The translations under genes were made by a program, and so were the position numbers. From positions 153,694-217,693 of the forward strand of contig NZ_MAYN01000008.1 in the NCBI RefSeq assembly GCF_001691555.1: a DNA stretch of 64,000 nt. The letters run 5' to 3'. Source of the stretch: Pantoea eucrina. GTDB lineage: Bacteria; Pseudomonadota; Gammaproteobacteria; Enterobacterales; Enterobacteriaceae. Shown here piece by piece: positions 46,815 to 56,574 of this stretch (position 1 is its first letter; the number at the start of each line of letters is the position of its first letter). The notes below the pieces were generated by a model. That model searched no databases, was not told where the DNA came from, and was given only the letters and a program-made list of their open reading frames with translations.

Positions 46815-48020
46815 ATGTCTGTTTTATCCTCATCTGCCCGTCGCGCAGAAACGCTTCCCGCTCCGCTGCTGTTTACGCTTGCCGCCGGTGCCGGGCTGAG
46901 CGTCGCTTCTATTTATTACAGCCAGCCCATGCTGGATATCATCAGTAAAACATTTAACACCGGCATCAGCAGCACCGGTATGGTGCCGATGCTGACGCAG
47001 GCGGGCTATGCGCTGGGGATCCTGCTGCTGGCCCCGCTGGGCGATCGCCATGACCGGCGCACCATTATTCTGATTAAGGGATTACTGCTGGTGGCCTCGC
47101 TGCTGCTGTGCGGGTTTGCCGGCGGGATCGGCGCGCTGCTGATCGCCAGCTTTGTGACCGGACTGACCGCCACCGTGGCACAGGATATTGTGCCCGCTTC
47201 TGCCGCGCTGGCACCTGAGCATCGCCGCGGCAGGGCGGTTGGCGTGGTAATGACCGGGTTGCTGGCGGGTATTCTGCTGTCGCGGGTGATCAGCGGTCTG
47301 GTGGCGGAGTATGCCGGCTGGCGTACGCTCTATTTTATCGCCGCGGGCGCTATGCTGCTGATGACGCTGGCACTCTGGCGCGTGCTGCCGCGCTTCACAC
47401 CTGGTACCGCCGTCAGCTATCCGCGCCTGCTGCTGTCGCTGGCGCAGCTGTGGCGTCAGCATCAGACGCTGCGCCGCGCCGCGCTGGCACAGGGACTGTT
47501 ATCCGTGGGGTTCAGCGCCTTCTGGTCCACGCTGGCGCTGATGCTGAGCGAGCGCTTTCATTTCGACAGTGCCGTTGCGGGCGCGTTTGGCCTGGCGGGT
47601 GCGGCAGGGGCGCTGGCAGCCCCGCTGGCCGGTAGCGTGGCCGATCGCATCGGTCCGGCGCGGGTGACACAGTACGGCTCTGCGCTGGTGATGGGGTCGT
47701 TCGCGCTGATGTTCCTGCTGCCGCTGCTGCCGCTGCCGGCGCAGCCGGGCGTGATTATCCTGAGTACGGTGGGATTTGATCTGGGGGTGCAGGCGACGCT
47801 GGTCGCGCATCAGACGCTGGTCTACAGTCTGGCACCCGAGGCGCGCAGTCGCCTGAATGCCCTGATGTTTACCGTAATATTTGTCGGTATGGCCGCCGGT
47901 GCGGCACTGGGCAGCCTGGCCCTGGCGCATTTTGGCTGGAGCGGCGTGGTCACGCTGGCAACGGCGGCGGCACTGCTGGCCCTGCTGGTACGTCTGCGCA
48001 GCGCACACCTCAAAAACTAA
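46815..48020 (+). CDS. Major facilitator superfamily transporter
   Basis: This 401-residue, 12-helix MFS protein of the DHA1/YgaY-like drug exporter type has helix 1 GAGLSVASIYYSQPMLDII, the loop motif APLGDRHDRRTIILIKG and a symmetrical second-half motif GSVADRIGPARVTQYG. It probably exports small organic molecules. ATG 46815 follows CAGGAGAACTGCCC; the extension to 46725 runs into the LysR gene and is unlikely. The divergent LysR gene is the likely regulator. Confidence 0.85.
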   Translation: MSVLSSSARRAETLPAPLLFTLAAGAGLSVASIYYSQPMLDIISKTFNTGISSTGMVPMLTQAGYALGILLLAPLGDRHDRRTIILIKGLLLVASLLLCGFAGGIGALLIASFVTGLTATVAQDIVPASAALAPEHRRGRAVGVVMTGLLAGILLSRVISGLVAEYAGWRTLYFIAAGAMLLMTLALWRVLPRFTPGTAVSYPRLLLSLAQLWRQHQTLRRAALAQGLLSVGFSAFWSTLALMLSERFHFDSAVAGAFGLAGAAGALAAPLAGSVADRIGPARVTQYGSALVMGSFALMFLLPLLPLPAQPGVIILSTVGFDLGVQATLVAHQTLVYSLAPEARSRLNALMFTVIFVGMAAGAALGSLALAHFGWSGVVTLATAAALLALLVRLRSAHLKN

Positions 48021-48074
48021 TTTTCAATCATGTGCCAGGCTTAAGAGAGTTATGTTTTTGAAAAGCGGAGCGTT

Positions 48075-49424
48075 ATGAATTTCCTTGCCTGGACCGCCGT
48101 TGTCGGCGGTCTGTTACTGATCATGTCACTGGCCTCCGGCTGGATCCATCGCGGACCGGTGACCTCATTCGGCCTCTATCTTATCGCCGGGATTATCTGC
48201 GGTCCTTGGGTGCTGGATCTGCTGCGTATCGATATTGTGGGTCACTCTGAGCTGGTGGCGCATATCACCGAAATCACGATGGCCGCGTCGCTGTTTATCA
48301 CCGGGCTGAAGCTGCGTCTGCCGCTGAAAGCGCACGCGTGGCGGGTCGGACTGCGGCTGGCATTTCCGGCGATGCTGCTGACGGTGGGCGGTATGGCGTG
48401 CCTGGTGCACTGGATCACCGGTTTTAACTGGCCGCTGTCGCTGGCGTTTGGCGCCATTGTTGCGCCAACCGATCCGGTGCTGGCCAGCCTGATTTCAGTC
48501 AACGATGCGCGCGATGATGATGCACTGCGCGTTGCGCTCTCCAGCGAAGCGGGGATGAACGATGGTTCGGCGCTGCCGCTGCTGATCCTGGCGCTGCTGC
48601 TGATGCGCCCGGAAGGGTTTGATCTCGCCAGCCTGGGGGAGTGGGCGACGCTGGATGTGCTCTGGTCTATTGGCGGTGGTATTGCGATTGGCTATCTGCT
48701 GGGGCGCATTATCGGCCAGCTGGCGGCGCGGCTGCGCAGCGCGCACGATGACGTAGCGCCAAACGATTTTCTTGCGCTGGCGCTTATTGCGTTCAGCTAT
48801 GCTGCCTCGCAGGCGCTGGATGCCTCTGGCTTTCTGGCGACCTTCGCCGCAGGCGTCGGCCTGCGTCGCGCTGAACTGCGCGTAACGCGCTGTTTTCCGC
48901 TGGAAGATCTGCCGGAAGAGAAACAACATCTGCCGGCCGAGGTTATGGTGAACCCCAATCAGCGCGTACGGCAGAGCGGTGGCGGAATGGTTAAATCCGT
49001 GGGCCTGGTGATTGGCGATGCGCTCTCATTTGGCGATACGGTGGAACGCCTGCTGGCCGCCGCGCTGATGGTTGTGCTGGGCATTACGCTGGCGCACCAC
49101 TGGAACCCGATGGGCATTGGCCTGGCGCTGCTGCTGTTTATCGTGGTGCGACCGCTGGCAGTCTGGCTTACTACCTGGCGCTGTGAAATGCCGCGCGCGC
49201 GCCGGCTGCTGATTGGCTGGCTCGGCATTCGCGGAATTGGCAGTATCAACTATATCGCTTTTGCCTGGGTGCACGGCCTGCAGGGCACTGAAGCGCAGCA
49301 GATGGTGGATATGGCCCTGACCATTGTAGTATGCAGCGTGGTGCTGCACGGTATCACAGTGACACCGCTCTTAAACTGGCGTGCTGCCCGTCAGGCGGCA
49401 CGCGCGCAACAGGATGAAACCTGA
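48075..49424 (+). CDS. Cation:proton antiporter (CPA1/NhaP type)
   Basis: This 449-residue protein with about twelve helices has the ion-binding motif GAIVAPTDPVLASLISVNDARDDD (about 131-154) and an SSEAGMNDGSALPLL motif, both typical of the Na+/H+ or K+/H+ exchanger family. It probably swaps cytoplasmic Na+ or K+ for protons. A short polar tail follows the last helix and no RCK/TrkA domain is seen. It is followed 25 bp later by a small secreted protein, possibly in one transcript. Confidence 0.87.
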   Translation: MNFLAWTAVVGGLLLIMSLASGWIHRGPVTSFGLYLIAGIICGPWVLDLLRIDIVGHSELVAHITEITMAASLFITGLKLRLPLKAHAWRVGLRLAFPAMLLTVGGMACLVHWITGFNWPLSLAFGAIVAPTDPVLASLISVNDARDDDALRVALSSEAGMNDGSALPLLILALLLMRPEGFDLASLGEWATLDVLWSIGGGIAIGYLLGRIIGQLAARLRSAHDDVAPNDFLALALIAFSYAASQALDASGFLATFAAGVGLRRAELRVTRCFPLEDLPEEKQHLPAEVMVNPNQRVRQSGGGMVKSVGLVIGDALSFGDTVERLLAAALMVVLGITLAHHWNPMGIGLALLLFIVVRPLAVWLTTWRCEMPRARRLLIGWLGIRGIGSINYIAFAWVHGLQGTEAQQMVDMALTIVVCSVVLHGITVTPLLNWRAARQAARAQQDET

Positions 49425-49449
49425 GTTTCCGGAAACAACAGGAGCCTTT

Positions 49450-49791
49450 ATGAAACGCTTATTGATTGCCCTGATGGGCTTAACCCTTTCTGCCGGTGCG
49501 CTGGCGGAAGAGGCGGATGCACAAGAGAATATCTACGCTGGTCAGCTCTGCCATCTGGTCAGCAGCGAGCAGAAAACTGGTGACATGGAGAGCTATACCG
49601 CGAAGCTGAAAGCGCAAATGGCCGCCAGCCAGTCGCCTTCTGCAATGAACAAGCCTGAGTTCGATGAAGAGATCGCACAGGAAGTGATCAACGGCTGGCT
49701 GGAACTGGGTGAAGAAGAGCGCGGTAAGCTGCGTCACGATCAGCAGCAGTGCGAGCAGACCGTCATGACGCAGTTTCAGCAGCAGGATTAA
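49450..49791 (+). CDS. Small secreted protein with two cysteines, unrecognised
   Basis: This 113-residue protein has a clear Sec signal peptide (MKRLLIALMGLTLSAGALA) and a charged, helical mature part with two cysteines (C34 and C101) that could form a disulfide in the periplasm. I do not recognise the family. ATG 49450 follows AGGAGCC and begins the signal peptide; the longer frame from 49381 lies in the antiporter gene. A terminator follows, so it may be the last gene of the antiporter transcript. Confidence 0.8.
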   Translation: MKRLLIALMGLTLSAGALAEEADAQENIYAGQLCHLVSSEQKTGDMESYTAKLKAQMAASQSPSAMNKPEFDEEIAQEVINGWLELGEEERGKLRHDQQQCEQTVMTQFQQQD

Positions 49792-49840
49792 GCCGCGTCT
49801 TTGGTCTGCAGGCCGCCGCAGCTGTAACAATCACATTATA

Positions 49841-49865
49841 CGCGCCTTTTACGGCGCGTTTTTTT
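49841..49865 (+). terminator. Rho-independent terminator
   Basis: A CGCGCC / GGCGCG stem with a 6-nt loop and seven T residues, 50 nt after the small secreted protein. Confidence 0.9.
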
Positions 49866-49977
49866 ATGGCTTTTTGGTGCGGAATGCGTACATTATCGCC
49901 GGATAGAAATCAGACTTTCGTCACACCAATAATCTGACCCGGAGCCGGGTGTTTCCTGAGAGTGGCTGGCACGCAAC

Positions 49978-50874
49978 ATGATGACACGTCGTCGTTTTTT
50001 ACAGGCGAGCGGAGCAACCGTTCTCGCGATGACCACCGGCAAGCTGTTTGCCCGTGATGACATCATTCCGCTCTGGCCGGATGAGCCGCCGGGCGGTGGC
50101 GGTCCGTCTGGCTTGTTGAGGGTCAACACCAAAGGCTCATGGACCAACATCGTTTCACCCGCTATTCAGCGCTTTCGTCCGGAGAATCCCAACGGCGAGG
50201 CGGTGCTGATTGCCGCAGGCGGCGGTTATCGCTTTATCGGTATGGGCCGGGAGGCGTGGCCGGTTGCGCGCTGGCTGAATGCCAATGGCTATACCGCCTA
50301 TGTGCTGAGCTATCGCCTGCCCGGTGAGAAGTGGCAGGCGGGCAATCTGGCACCGCTGCAGGATGCGCAGCGCGCCATTCGCATGGTGCGCGCAATGGAG
50401 TCGAACGTGCACCTGCTCGGCTTTTCGGCCGGAGGTCATCTGATGGGCATGGCCGCCGCGCGGCCTGATTTTCGCACCTATCCGCAGCAGGACGCGCTGG
50501 ATGAGATCGTGCCGTCGGCCAGCAGCGTAGGGCTTATCTATCCGGTGATCACGCTGGAAGCGCCGTTTCAGCATACGCAGACCCGCCTGATGATGGTGGG
50601 GGCACATGCCACCGCGACTCAGGCGGCAAACTGGTCAGTGCAAAACTATGTCACCCGCGCCTATCCACCGACGTTTCTCGCCCAGGCGGAGGACGATCGC
50701 ACCTCTAATCCCTACAACACCGAACTGATGCGCGACGTCTGCCGGCGCATGCGCGTACCGGTTGAGCTGATTGAGCTTAGCAGCGGCGGGCACGGCTTTG
50801 GTCTGGGTAAAGCGGGCACGCCTGCTGCGCTCTGGGACCAGGCGTATGTGCGCTGGCTTGATAAACTGAGCTGA
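49978..50874 (+). CDS. Tat-exported alpha/beta hydrolase (esterase/lipase family)
   Basis: This 298-residue protein has a twin-arginine signal (TRRRFLQASGATVLAMTTGKLFA). The mature part is an alpha/beta hydrolase with oxyanion loop AAGGGY, nucleophile elbow GFSAGG (Ser150), an Asp in AEDDRTSN (about 240) and His in SSGGHGFG (about 273). It resembles BD-FAE/acetyl-esterase-like enzymes that deacetylate sugars. Two start ATGs (49978, 49981) are adjacent; the ribosome site is weak. It is probably periplasmic and folded before export. Confidence 0.87.
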   Translation: MMTRRRFLQASGATVLAMTTGKLFARDDIIPLWPDEPPGGGGPSGLLRVNTKGSWTNIVSPAIQRFRPENPNGEAVLIAAGGGYRFIGMGREAWPVARWLNANGYTAYVLSYRLPGEKWQAGNLAPLQDAQRAIRMVRAMESNVHLLGFSAGGHLMGMAAARPDFRTYPQQDALDEIVPSASSVGLIYPVITLEAPFQHTQTRLMMVGAHATATQAANWSVQNYVTRAYPPTFLAQAEDDRTSNPYNTELMRDVCRRMRVPVELIELSSGGHGFGLGKAGTPAALWDQAYVRWLDKLS

Positions 50875-50981
50875 TCGCTGCGGCGTGTCTGCCGCACACC
50901 TTACCAGGCACGAATGCTGTTGCACTGCCACACTCAGTAACCGGTAGCGCGTTATTGTGTGTTCTGACAGGAGAAAAGCGA

Positions 50982-51998
50982 ATGAAAGCGATGATTCTTA
51001 ACCAGCCCGGCGGCCTGGATAATCTGCAGCAGGTGGATCTGCCCGATCCTGGCAAGCCCGCTGCTGATGAGATCCGCGTCCGTATCCACGCCACCTCACT
51101 TAACTATCACGATCTGCTGGTCGCAGACGGCTCGATCCCGACTGAAGCAGGGCGCATCATGATGGCGGACGGCGCCGGCGTTGTGGAAGAGGTGGGCAGC
51201 AGCGTCAGCGAATTCCGGCCCGGCGACCATGTGGTCTCCTGCTTTTTCCCGCAGTGGCAGGATGGCCTGCCTTACGCCCGCGTGGGTGACTTTACCCGTA
51301 CGCCAGGGGATGGTGCCCACGGCTTTGCCGCTGAAATCGTGGTGCGTCCGGCGCATCACTTTACGCTGGCACCGCGCGGCTGGAGCCATGCCGAAGCGGC
51401 GACTATCACCACCTCCGGGCTGACGGCGTGGCGGGCGCTGGTGGGGGATGCACAGATCAAAGCGGGTGATACCATCGTTACGCTCGGCACCGGCGGTGTC
51501 TCTATCACCGCACTGCAGATTGCTAAGGCGATGGGTGCACGGGTGATTGTCACGTCCTCTTCTGATGAAAAGCTGGCGCGTGCGCGCGAGCTGGGCGCCG
51601 ATGCCGGTATCAACTATCGCACCACGCCCGGCTGGGGCAGCGAAGTACAGCAGCTGACGGAGGGTGTCGGTGCGGACGTGGTGATTGAACTGGGCGGACC
51701 CGGCACCATGGCAGAGTCGATCAAAGCAGTGCGCATCGGCGGACATATCGCGCTGATTGGCGTACTGACCGGCCATGAGGGTGTGATCCCGACCTCGCTG
51801 TTAATGGCGAAGCAGGCGCGGATCCAGGGGCTGATTGTGGGTCATCGTCGTCAGCAGCAGGAGTTTGTACGTGCGCTGGAGCAGATTGCGGTCCGGCCGG
51901 TGATTGGTGAACATTTTGCGGCGCTTGACGAGCTGCCGGCGGCGTTCCGTCATCAGCAGGGTGCCAGCCACTTTGGCAAAATTACCGTCTCCTGGTAA
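50982..51998 (+). CDS. Medium-chain NAD(P)-dependent alcohol dehydrogenase-like protein
   Basis: This 338-residue MDR-superfamily enzyme has an N-terminal GroES-like domain (ATSLNYHDLLVADGSIP, EEVGSSVSEFRPGDHVVS) and a Rossmann domain with VTLGTGGVSITALQIAKAMGARVIVTSSSDEKL. The usual catalytic and structural zinc ligands are not evident, which suggests a quinone-oxidoreductase-like member. ATG 50982 follows AGGAGAAAAG; the extended frame to 50955 has no better signal. The substrate is unknown. Confidence 0.86.
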   Translation: MKAMILNQPGGLDNLQQVDLPDPGKPAADEIRVRIHATSLNYHDLLVADGSIPTEAGRIMMADGAGVVEEVGSSVSEFRPGDHVVSCFFPQWQDGLPYARVGDFTRTPGDGAHGFAAEIVVRPAHHFTLAPRGWSHAEAATITTSGLTAWRALVGDAQIKAGDTIVTLGTGGVSITALQIAKAMGARVIVTSSSDEKLARARELGADAGINYRTTPGWGSEVQQLTEGVGADVVIELGGPGTMAESIKAVRIGGHIALIGVLTGHEGVIPTSLLMAKQARIQGLIVGHRRQQQEFVRALEQIAVRPVIGEHFAALDELPAAFRHQQGASHFGKITVSW

Positions 51999-52014
51999 TA
52001 GGCCATTGTGATCA

Positions 52015-52042
52015 AAAAAGGCGCCCGTCCGGGCGCCTTTTT
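52015..52042. terminator. Bidirectional terminator between the dehydrogenase gene and gor
   Basis: A 12-bp stem (AAAAAGGCGCCC / GGGCGCCTTTTT) with loop GTCC between convergent genes. Confidence 0.93.
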
Positions 52043-52043
52043 G

Positions 52044-53396
52044 TTAACGCATCGTCACAAACTCTTCCGCTGCGGTAGGGTGAATCGCCACGGTATTGTC
52101 GAAATCTTTTTTCGTGGCACCCATCTTCAGCGCCACGGCAAAGCCCTGCAGCATCTCATCCATGCCGCTACCGATGCCGTGAATACCAACAATCTTCTCT
52201 TCCGGGCCGACGCAGACCAGCTTCATGCGGCACGGCTGGCGATGCTGCGTGACCGCGGTATACATGGCGGTAAATGAGGATTTATAGACCTTCACCTGAT
52301 CGTCGCCATACTGCTCACGCGCCTGCGGTTCGGTCAGGCCCACCGTGCCGATAGGCGGATGGCTGAATACCACGGTCGGGACATTGCTGTAGTCGAGATG
52401 CTCATCCGGCTTGTTGTTAAACAGACGCTCAGAGAGGCGGCGGCCTGCCGCTACTGCCACCGGCGTCAGCTCGACGGCACCGGTGTTATCGCCCACCGCA
52501 TAAATGCCGGTAACGCTGGTATTCTGAAACTTATCGACCCGAATATAGCCTTTCTCATCAAGCGCAACGCCGGTCACGTCAAGGTTGAGATTATCGGTCG
52601 CCGGTTCGCGGCCCACGGCCCAGACCAGGCAATCCACCGTCTGTTCGCTGCCATTTTCCAGCTGCAGCGTCAGGCTGCCGTCGGCATTTTTCACCACGGC
52701 TTTTGGCGTCGCTTCGGTGTGCAGCTGCGGGCCTTCCGCCTGCATCACCTCCACCAGCGTTTCACTCAATAGCGGATCAAAACTGCGCAGCGGAGCGTGT
52801 TTACGCACAAACAGATGCGTTTCCGCGCCCAGCGCATTGACCACGCCTGCCAGCTCAACGGCAATATAGCCTGCACCCACGACGGCCACGCGCCGCGGCA
52901 AAGATTCCAGCTCAAAGAAACCGTCAGAATCGATGCCATATTCTGCACCCGGCACAGCAGGGCGCACCGGGCGTCCGCCGGTGGCGATCAGGATATGATC
53001 GGCGGTGATCGTTTCACCATTCACTTCCACCGTGTGCGCATCCACAAAGCGGGCAAAGCCTTTGATGACCTCGACCTTGTTTTTGCCCAGTACGTTGTCA
53101 TAGGAGCTGTGAATGCGATCGATATAGGCGCTGCGGTTTTTTACCAGCGTGGCCCAGTCAAAGCGATTCACCGTGGTGTCAAAGCCATAATCCGGTCCGT
53201 ACAGGTGAATAGCTTCGGCGATCTGCGCCGCATGCCACATGACCTTTTTCGGCACGCAACCGACGTTAACGCAGGTGCCACCCAGCTCTTTCGCTTCGAT
53301 CAGCGCACACGTCTGGCCGTGCATGGCTGCACGATTAATGGAGGCGATGCCGCCGCTGCCGCCGCCGATAGCGAGGTAGTCAAAATGTCTGGTCAT
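52044..53396 (-). CDS. gor: Glutathione reductase
   Basis: This 450-residue FAD-dependent disulfide reductase keeps glutathione reduced with NADPH. It has the FAD motif [13 protein letters not shown] (about 7-19), the redox-active pair [13 protein letters not shown] (C42 and C47), the NADPH-binding Rossmann segment [15 protein letters not shown], and the C-terminal catalytic His-Glu pair in [12 protein letters not shown]. The length equals E. coli Gor. The start at 53396 begins [13 protein letters not shown]; a longer frame to 53570 is not supported. Confidence 0.98.
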   Translation of the reverse strand: MTRHFDYLAIGGGSGGIASINRAAMHGQTCALIEAKELGGTCVNVGCVPKKVMWHAAQIAEAIHLYGPDYGFDTTVNRFDWATLVKNRSAYIDRIHSSYDNVLGKNKVEVIKGFARFVDAHTVEVNGETITADHILIATGGRPVRPAVPGAEYGIDSDGFFELESLPRRVAVVGAGYIAVELAGVVNALGAETHLFVRKHAPLRSFDPLLSETLVEVMQAEGPQLHTEATPKAVVKNADGSLTLQLENGSEQTVDCLVWAVGREPATDNLNLDVTGVALDEKGYIRVDKFQNTSVTGIYAVGDNTGAVELTPVAVAAGRRLSERLFNNKPDEHLDYSNVPTVVFSHPPIGTVGLTEPQAREQYGDDQVKVYKSSFTAMYTAVTQHRQPCRMKLVCVGPEEKIVGIHGIGSGMDEMLQGFAVALKMGATKKDFDNTVAIHPTAAEEFVTMR

Positions 53397-53549
53397 CCGT
53401 TGTTTCCGTCTGTTGAGAAAATATGGCGTAAAGTTTACCGCTACCTGACGGAGCGGCGCAAAGGTTCCGCCTATGATTATCAATTTGCGCGTAAGACCTC
53501 GCCCAATCGGGCGGGGATATAAGCGCGGTAACTGCGTAACATTCCTTGA

Positions 53550-54766
53550 CCTTCTTACATAATGCGCCATAATATGTAAAGCATGAAACGCGCATATAAA
53601 TACAGATTCTATCCAACACCCGATCAGATTGAGTTACTGGCTCAAACGTTCGGTTGTGTGCGTTTTGTCTATAACAGCATCTTGCGCTGGCGCACCGATG
53701 CTTATTACGAACGGCAAGAGAAGATCGGCTATACACAAGCCAGCGCACGATTAACCGCACTGAAAAAAGAGCCAGATTTTGCCTGGCTCAATGACGTTTC
53801 CAGCGTGCCACTACAGCAAGCCTTGCGCCACCAACAAGCCGCCTTTTCTAACTTCTTTGCAGGTCGGGCAAAGTATCCGACATTCAAAAGCAAGCGCCAT
53901 AAACAGGCCGCTACGCTGACGGATGCCGCGTTTAAATACCGCGACGGCAAGTTGTACATGGCAAAGAGCAAAGCGCCTTTAGACGTGCGCTGGAGTCGCT
54001 CTTTGCCGTCCGTGCCGTCTACCGTCACCGTGTCCAAAGATTCAGCGGGGCGCTACTTTGTTTCGTGCCTCTGCGAGTTTGAACCTGTATCACTTCCGAT
54101 CACCGCGTCCACGGTCGGCATTGATGTTGGTTTAAAAGATTTGTTCGTCACCGATACCGGATTCAAAACCGGCAATCCCCGCCATACTGCTAAATATGCG
54201 AAGCGATTAGCCCTGCTACAGCGACGTTTGAGCAAGAAACAAAAAGGCTCAAAGAACCGCGCCAAAGCCCGCGCCAAAGTCGCCCGCATTCACGTGAAAA
54301 TTGCTGATTGCCGCCTGGATAACTTGCACAAGCTATCCCGCAAGCTCATTAACGAAAACCAAGTTGTTTGCGTCGAATCCCTGAAAGTGAAGAACATGAT
54401 CCGTAACCCGAAGTTATCCAAAGCGATAGCAGACGCAAGCTGGGGTGAATTCGTGCGCCAGCTTGAATATAAGGGCGAATGGTCGGGGCGATCCGTGGTC
54501 GCCATTGACCAGTTTTTCCCGTCCTCAAAACGCTGTAGCGGTTGCGGCTATACCATGCCAAAGATGGCGCTTAACGTTCGTTCGTGGATCTGCCCTGAGT
54601 GCGGGGCTAACCATGATCGTGACGTAAACGCTGCGAAGAATATAAAAGCGGTCGGGCTGACCGCGTTAGCCCACGGAGCGACTGTAAACCCTAAAGCCGC
54701 GTAATGCGGCTTAGGTAGGTTGCGTTGAAGTAGGAATCCTCGCCCTTTAGGGCGGGGAGCAGTCAA
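53550..54766 (+). mobile_element. IS200/IS605-family element with tnpB only
   Basis: The element carries one gene, tnpB, and no TnpA transposase. The left end has a subterminal hairpin TTACATA ... TATGTAA (about 53555-53579). The right end has hairpins AGCCGC-GTAAT-GCGGCT near 54691-54709 and a second CTCGCCC-TTTA-GGGCGGGGAG near 54739-54760, ending at TCAA (54763-54766), which fits IS605-type right ends. The exact ends are inferred; the left boundary after TTGAC (about 53549) is the least certain. It sits between gor and rnz. Confidence 0.78.
53583..54704 (+). CDS. tnpB: RNA-guided endonuclease TnpB (IS200/IS605 OrfB)
   Basis: This 373-residue intact TnpB has an N-terminal HTH/WED-like part ([26 protein letters not shown]), then a RuvC-like nuclease with D181 (GIDVGLKD), E265 ([12 protein letters not shown]) and D347 ([11 protein letters not shown]), and a zinc ribbon with C318, C321, C337 and C340. 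TnpB uses an RNA from the element's right end to cut the empty donor site and so keeps the element in place. All catalytic residues are present. The gene stands alone; a TnpA must come from elsewhere for movement. Confidence 0.95.
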   Translation: MKRAYKYRFYPTPDQIELLAQTFGCVRFVYNSILRWRTDAYYERQEKIGYTQASARLTALKKEPDFAWLNDVSSVPLQQALRHQQAAFSNFFAGRAKYPTFKSKRHKQAATLTDAAFKYRDGKLYMAKSKAPLDVRWSRSLPSVPSTVTVSKDSAGRYFVSCLCEFEPVSLPITASTVGIDVGLKDLFVTDTGFKTGNPRHTAKYAKRLALLQRRLSKKQKGSKNRAKARAKVARIHVKIADCRLDNLHKLSRKLINENQVVCVESLKVKNMIRNPKLSKAIADASWGEFVRQLEYKGEWSGRSVVAIDQFFPSSKRCSGCGYTMPKMALNVRSWICPECGANHDRDVNAAKNIKAVGLTALAHGATVNPKAA

Positions 54767-54784
54767 GATAGAGTGAAATTTAGG
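54640..54784 (+). ncRNA. Predicted right-end guide RNA (omegaRNA/reRNA) of tnpB
   Basis: By analogy with ISDra2 and other TnpB systems, the RNA overlaps the 3' end of tnpB and the right-end hairpins, and its guide is the flanking sequence just beyond TCAA at 54766 (GATAGAGTGAAATTTAGG). The boundaries are inferred; no expression evidence exists in sequence. Confidence 0.4.
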
Positions 54785-54807
54785 TTTCGCTTACAGGTAA
54801 GGCTATT

Positions 54808-55719
54808 ATGCATCTGACTTTTCTAGGCACCGGCGCGGGTGCGCCCAGTTTACAGCGCAACGTTACCGCGATCGCCCTGACGCTTTCAAAGCGTGGCGAC
54901 ACCTGGCTGTTTGACTGCGGTGAGGCGACGCAGCATCAGTTTATGCGCTCGGCGCTTCGCCCCGGCAAACTGGAGAAAATTTTCATTACGCACCTGCACG
55001 GCGATCACATCTTTGGCCTGCCGGGTCTGCTCACCAGCCGTTCAATGGCAGGCATGCCCGATCCGCTGACGATCTATGGACCTAAGGGACTGAAGGCGTT
55101 CGTTGAAAATGCGCTGAGCCTGAGCAGCTCCTGGACCACTTATCCGCTGGAAATTATAGAGATCGAGGCAGGTCTGGTGCTGGATAACGGCGAGTTCCGG
55201 GTGATCGCTTATCCGATGAACCACGTCGTGGAGTGCTATGGCTACCGCATTGAACAGCATGATAAGCCCGGATTTCTGGATGCTGCACGGCTGAAAGCCG
55301 AAGGCGTTCCGCGCGGTCCCTGGTATCAGGATTTAAAGCAGGGGAAAGTTATCCGTCTGGAGGACGGGCGCGAAATTAACGGCGCAGACTATCTGGGGCC
55401 CGCTACGTTAGGTAAAGTGCTGGCAATATTTGGCGATACCGCGCCGACCGACACCGCGCTGGCGCTGGCGGCCAATGCCGATGTAATGGTGCATGAAACC
55501 ACGCTTGAAGCCGCAATGGCGGAAAAGGCCAACGAGCGGGGGCATTCAACAACGGTTCAGGCGGCAGCCGTGGCGCAGCAGGCGGGCGCCAGGCGTATGA
55601 TCGCGACGCACTTCAGTTCGCGCTATCTCTCTGCGGATCGGGAAAAGCTGCTGGCAGAGTGCCAGTCGGTGTTTGCGGCAACCGAGCTGGCACACGATTT
55701 TGCTGTTATAGAGATTTAA
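54808..55719 (+). CDS. rnz: Ribonuclease Z (ElaC type)
   Basis: This 303-residue metallo-beta-lactamase-fold nuclease matures tRNA 3' ends or degrades RNA. The zinc motif [13 protein letters not shown] (His62, His64, Asp66, His67) and later His residues ([18 protein letters not shown], and THFSSRY) match the RNase Z/ElaC family; length is near E. coli ElaC (305). Its ATG is preceded by AGGTAAGGC. In E. coli this gene lies elsewhere; here it is between the tnpB element and rlmJ. Confidence 0.94.
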   Translation: MHLTFLGTGAGAPSLQRNVTAIALTLSKRGDTWLFDCGEATQHQFMRSALRPGKLEKIFITHLHGDHIFGLPGLLTSRSMAGMPDPLTIYGPKGLKAFVENALSLSSSWTTYPLEIIEIEAGLVLDNGEFRVIAYPMNHVVECYGYRIEQHDKPGFLDAARLKAEGVPRGPWYQDLKQGKVIRLEDGREINGADYLGPATLGKVLAIFGDTAPTDTALALAANADVMVHETTLEAAMAEKANERGHSTTVQAAAVAQQAGARRMIATHFSSRYLSADREKLLAECQSVFAATELAHDFAVIEI

Positions 55720-55731
55720 CGCGCCGGGCCG

Positions 55732-56574
55732 TTACTCTGGTACCACCTGCGTGACGCTATAGTGCCCGGTGCCGGCGGGCACCAGCGTTTTGTGCAGCCA
55801 CGGCAGCAGCTCTTCCATCTGCGCTTTGAGTTTCCACGGCGGATTGATCACAATCATGCCGGAGGCGGTCATGCCGCGCTGGTCGCTGTCCGGACGCACT
55901 GCCAGCTCAATCTGCAGAATATTGCGGATACCGGTGGCTTCCAGATCGCGAAGCATATGTTTGATCTGCTGACGCATCACAACCGGATACCAGAGTGCAT
56001 AAATACCGGTGGCAAAGCGCTTATAGCCTTCCTGAATCCCTTTCACCACCTCCTGGTAGTCGCTTTTCATCTCATAAGGGGGATCGATCAGGATCAGGCC
56101 GCGCCGCGCCGGCGGTGGCAGTTTCGCCTTCAGTTGCTGATAGCCATCGCCGCGTTCCACGCGCGCGCGCGCATCTTTGCTGAACTCATTGCGTAACAGC
56201 GGATAGTCGCTGGGATGCAGTTCGGTCAGCTGCAGCTTATCCTCTTCGCGCAGCAGATAACGGGCGATCAGCGGTGAACCTGGGTAGTAGCGCAGGGTGC
56301 CACCGGGATTCAGGTTACGCACCGCGTTCAGATAGGGTTTCAGCAGCGCGGGCGCGTCAGGCTGCTGCCAGATGCGGGCGATGCCTTCCAGATATTCACC
56401 CGTGCGCTCGGCGTGTGCGCTGCTCAGCTGATAGCGTCCGGCACCGGCGTGCGTATCCAGATAGAGAAAGGGCTTATCCTTCTCCATGAGTGCGGTCAGG
56501 ATCAGGCTTTCAACGGTGTGTTTCAGCACGTCGGCATGGTTGCCGGCGTGAAAACTGTGGCGATAACTCAGCAT
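55732..56574 (-). CDS. rlmJ: 23S rRNA (adenine-2030-N6)-methyltransferase
   Basis: This 280-residue SAM-dependent methyltransferase adds the m6A mark at A2030 of 23S rRNA. It has MLSYRHSFHAGNHADVLKH at the start, a DTHAGAGRY SAM motif (about 40-48) and the catalytic LIDPPYE (about 162-168), the DPPY-type motif of N6-adenine methylases. The length equals E. coli RlmJ (YhiR). It is divergent from prlC, as in E. coli. Confidence 0.96.
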   Translation of the reverse strand: MLSYRHSFHAGNHADVLKHTVESLILTALMEKDKPFLYLDTHAGAGRYQLSSAHAERTGEYLEGIARIWQQPDAPALLKPYLNAVRNLNPGGTLRYYPGSPLIARYLLREEDKLQLTELHPSDYPLLRNEFSKDARARVERGDGYQQLKAKLPPPARRGLILIDPPYEMKSDYQEVVKGIQEGYKRFATGIYALWYPVVMRQQIKHMLRDLEATGIRNILQIELAVRPDSDQRGMTASGMIVINPPWKLKAQMEELLPWLHKTLVPAGTGHYSVTQVVPE

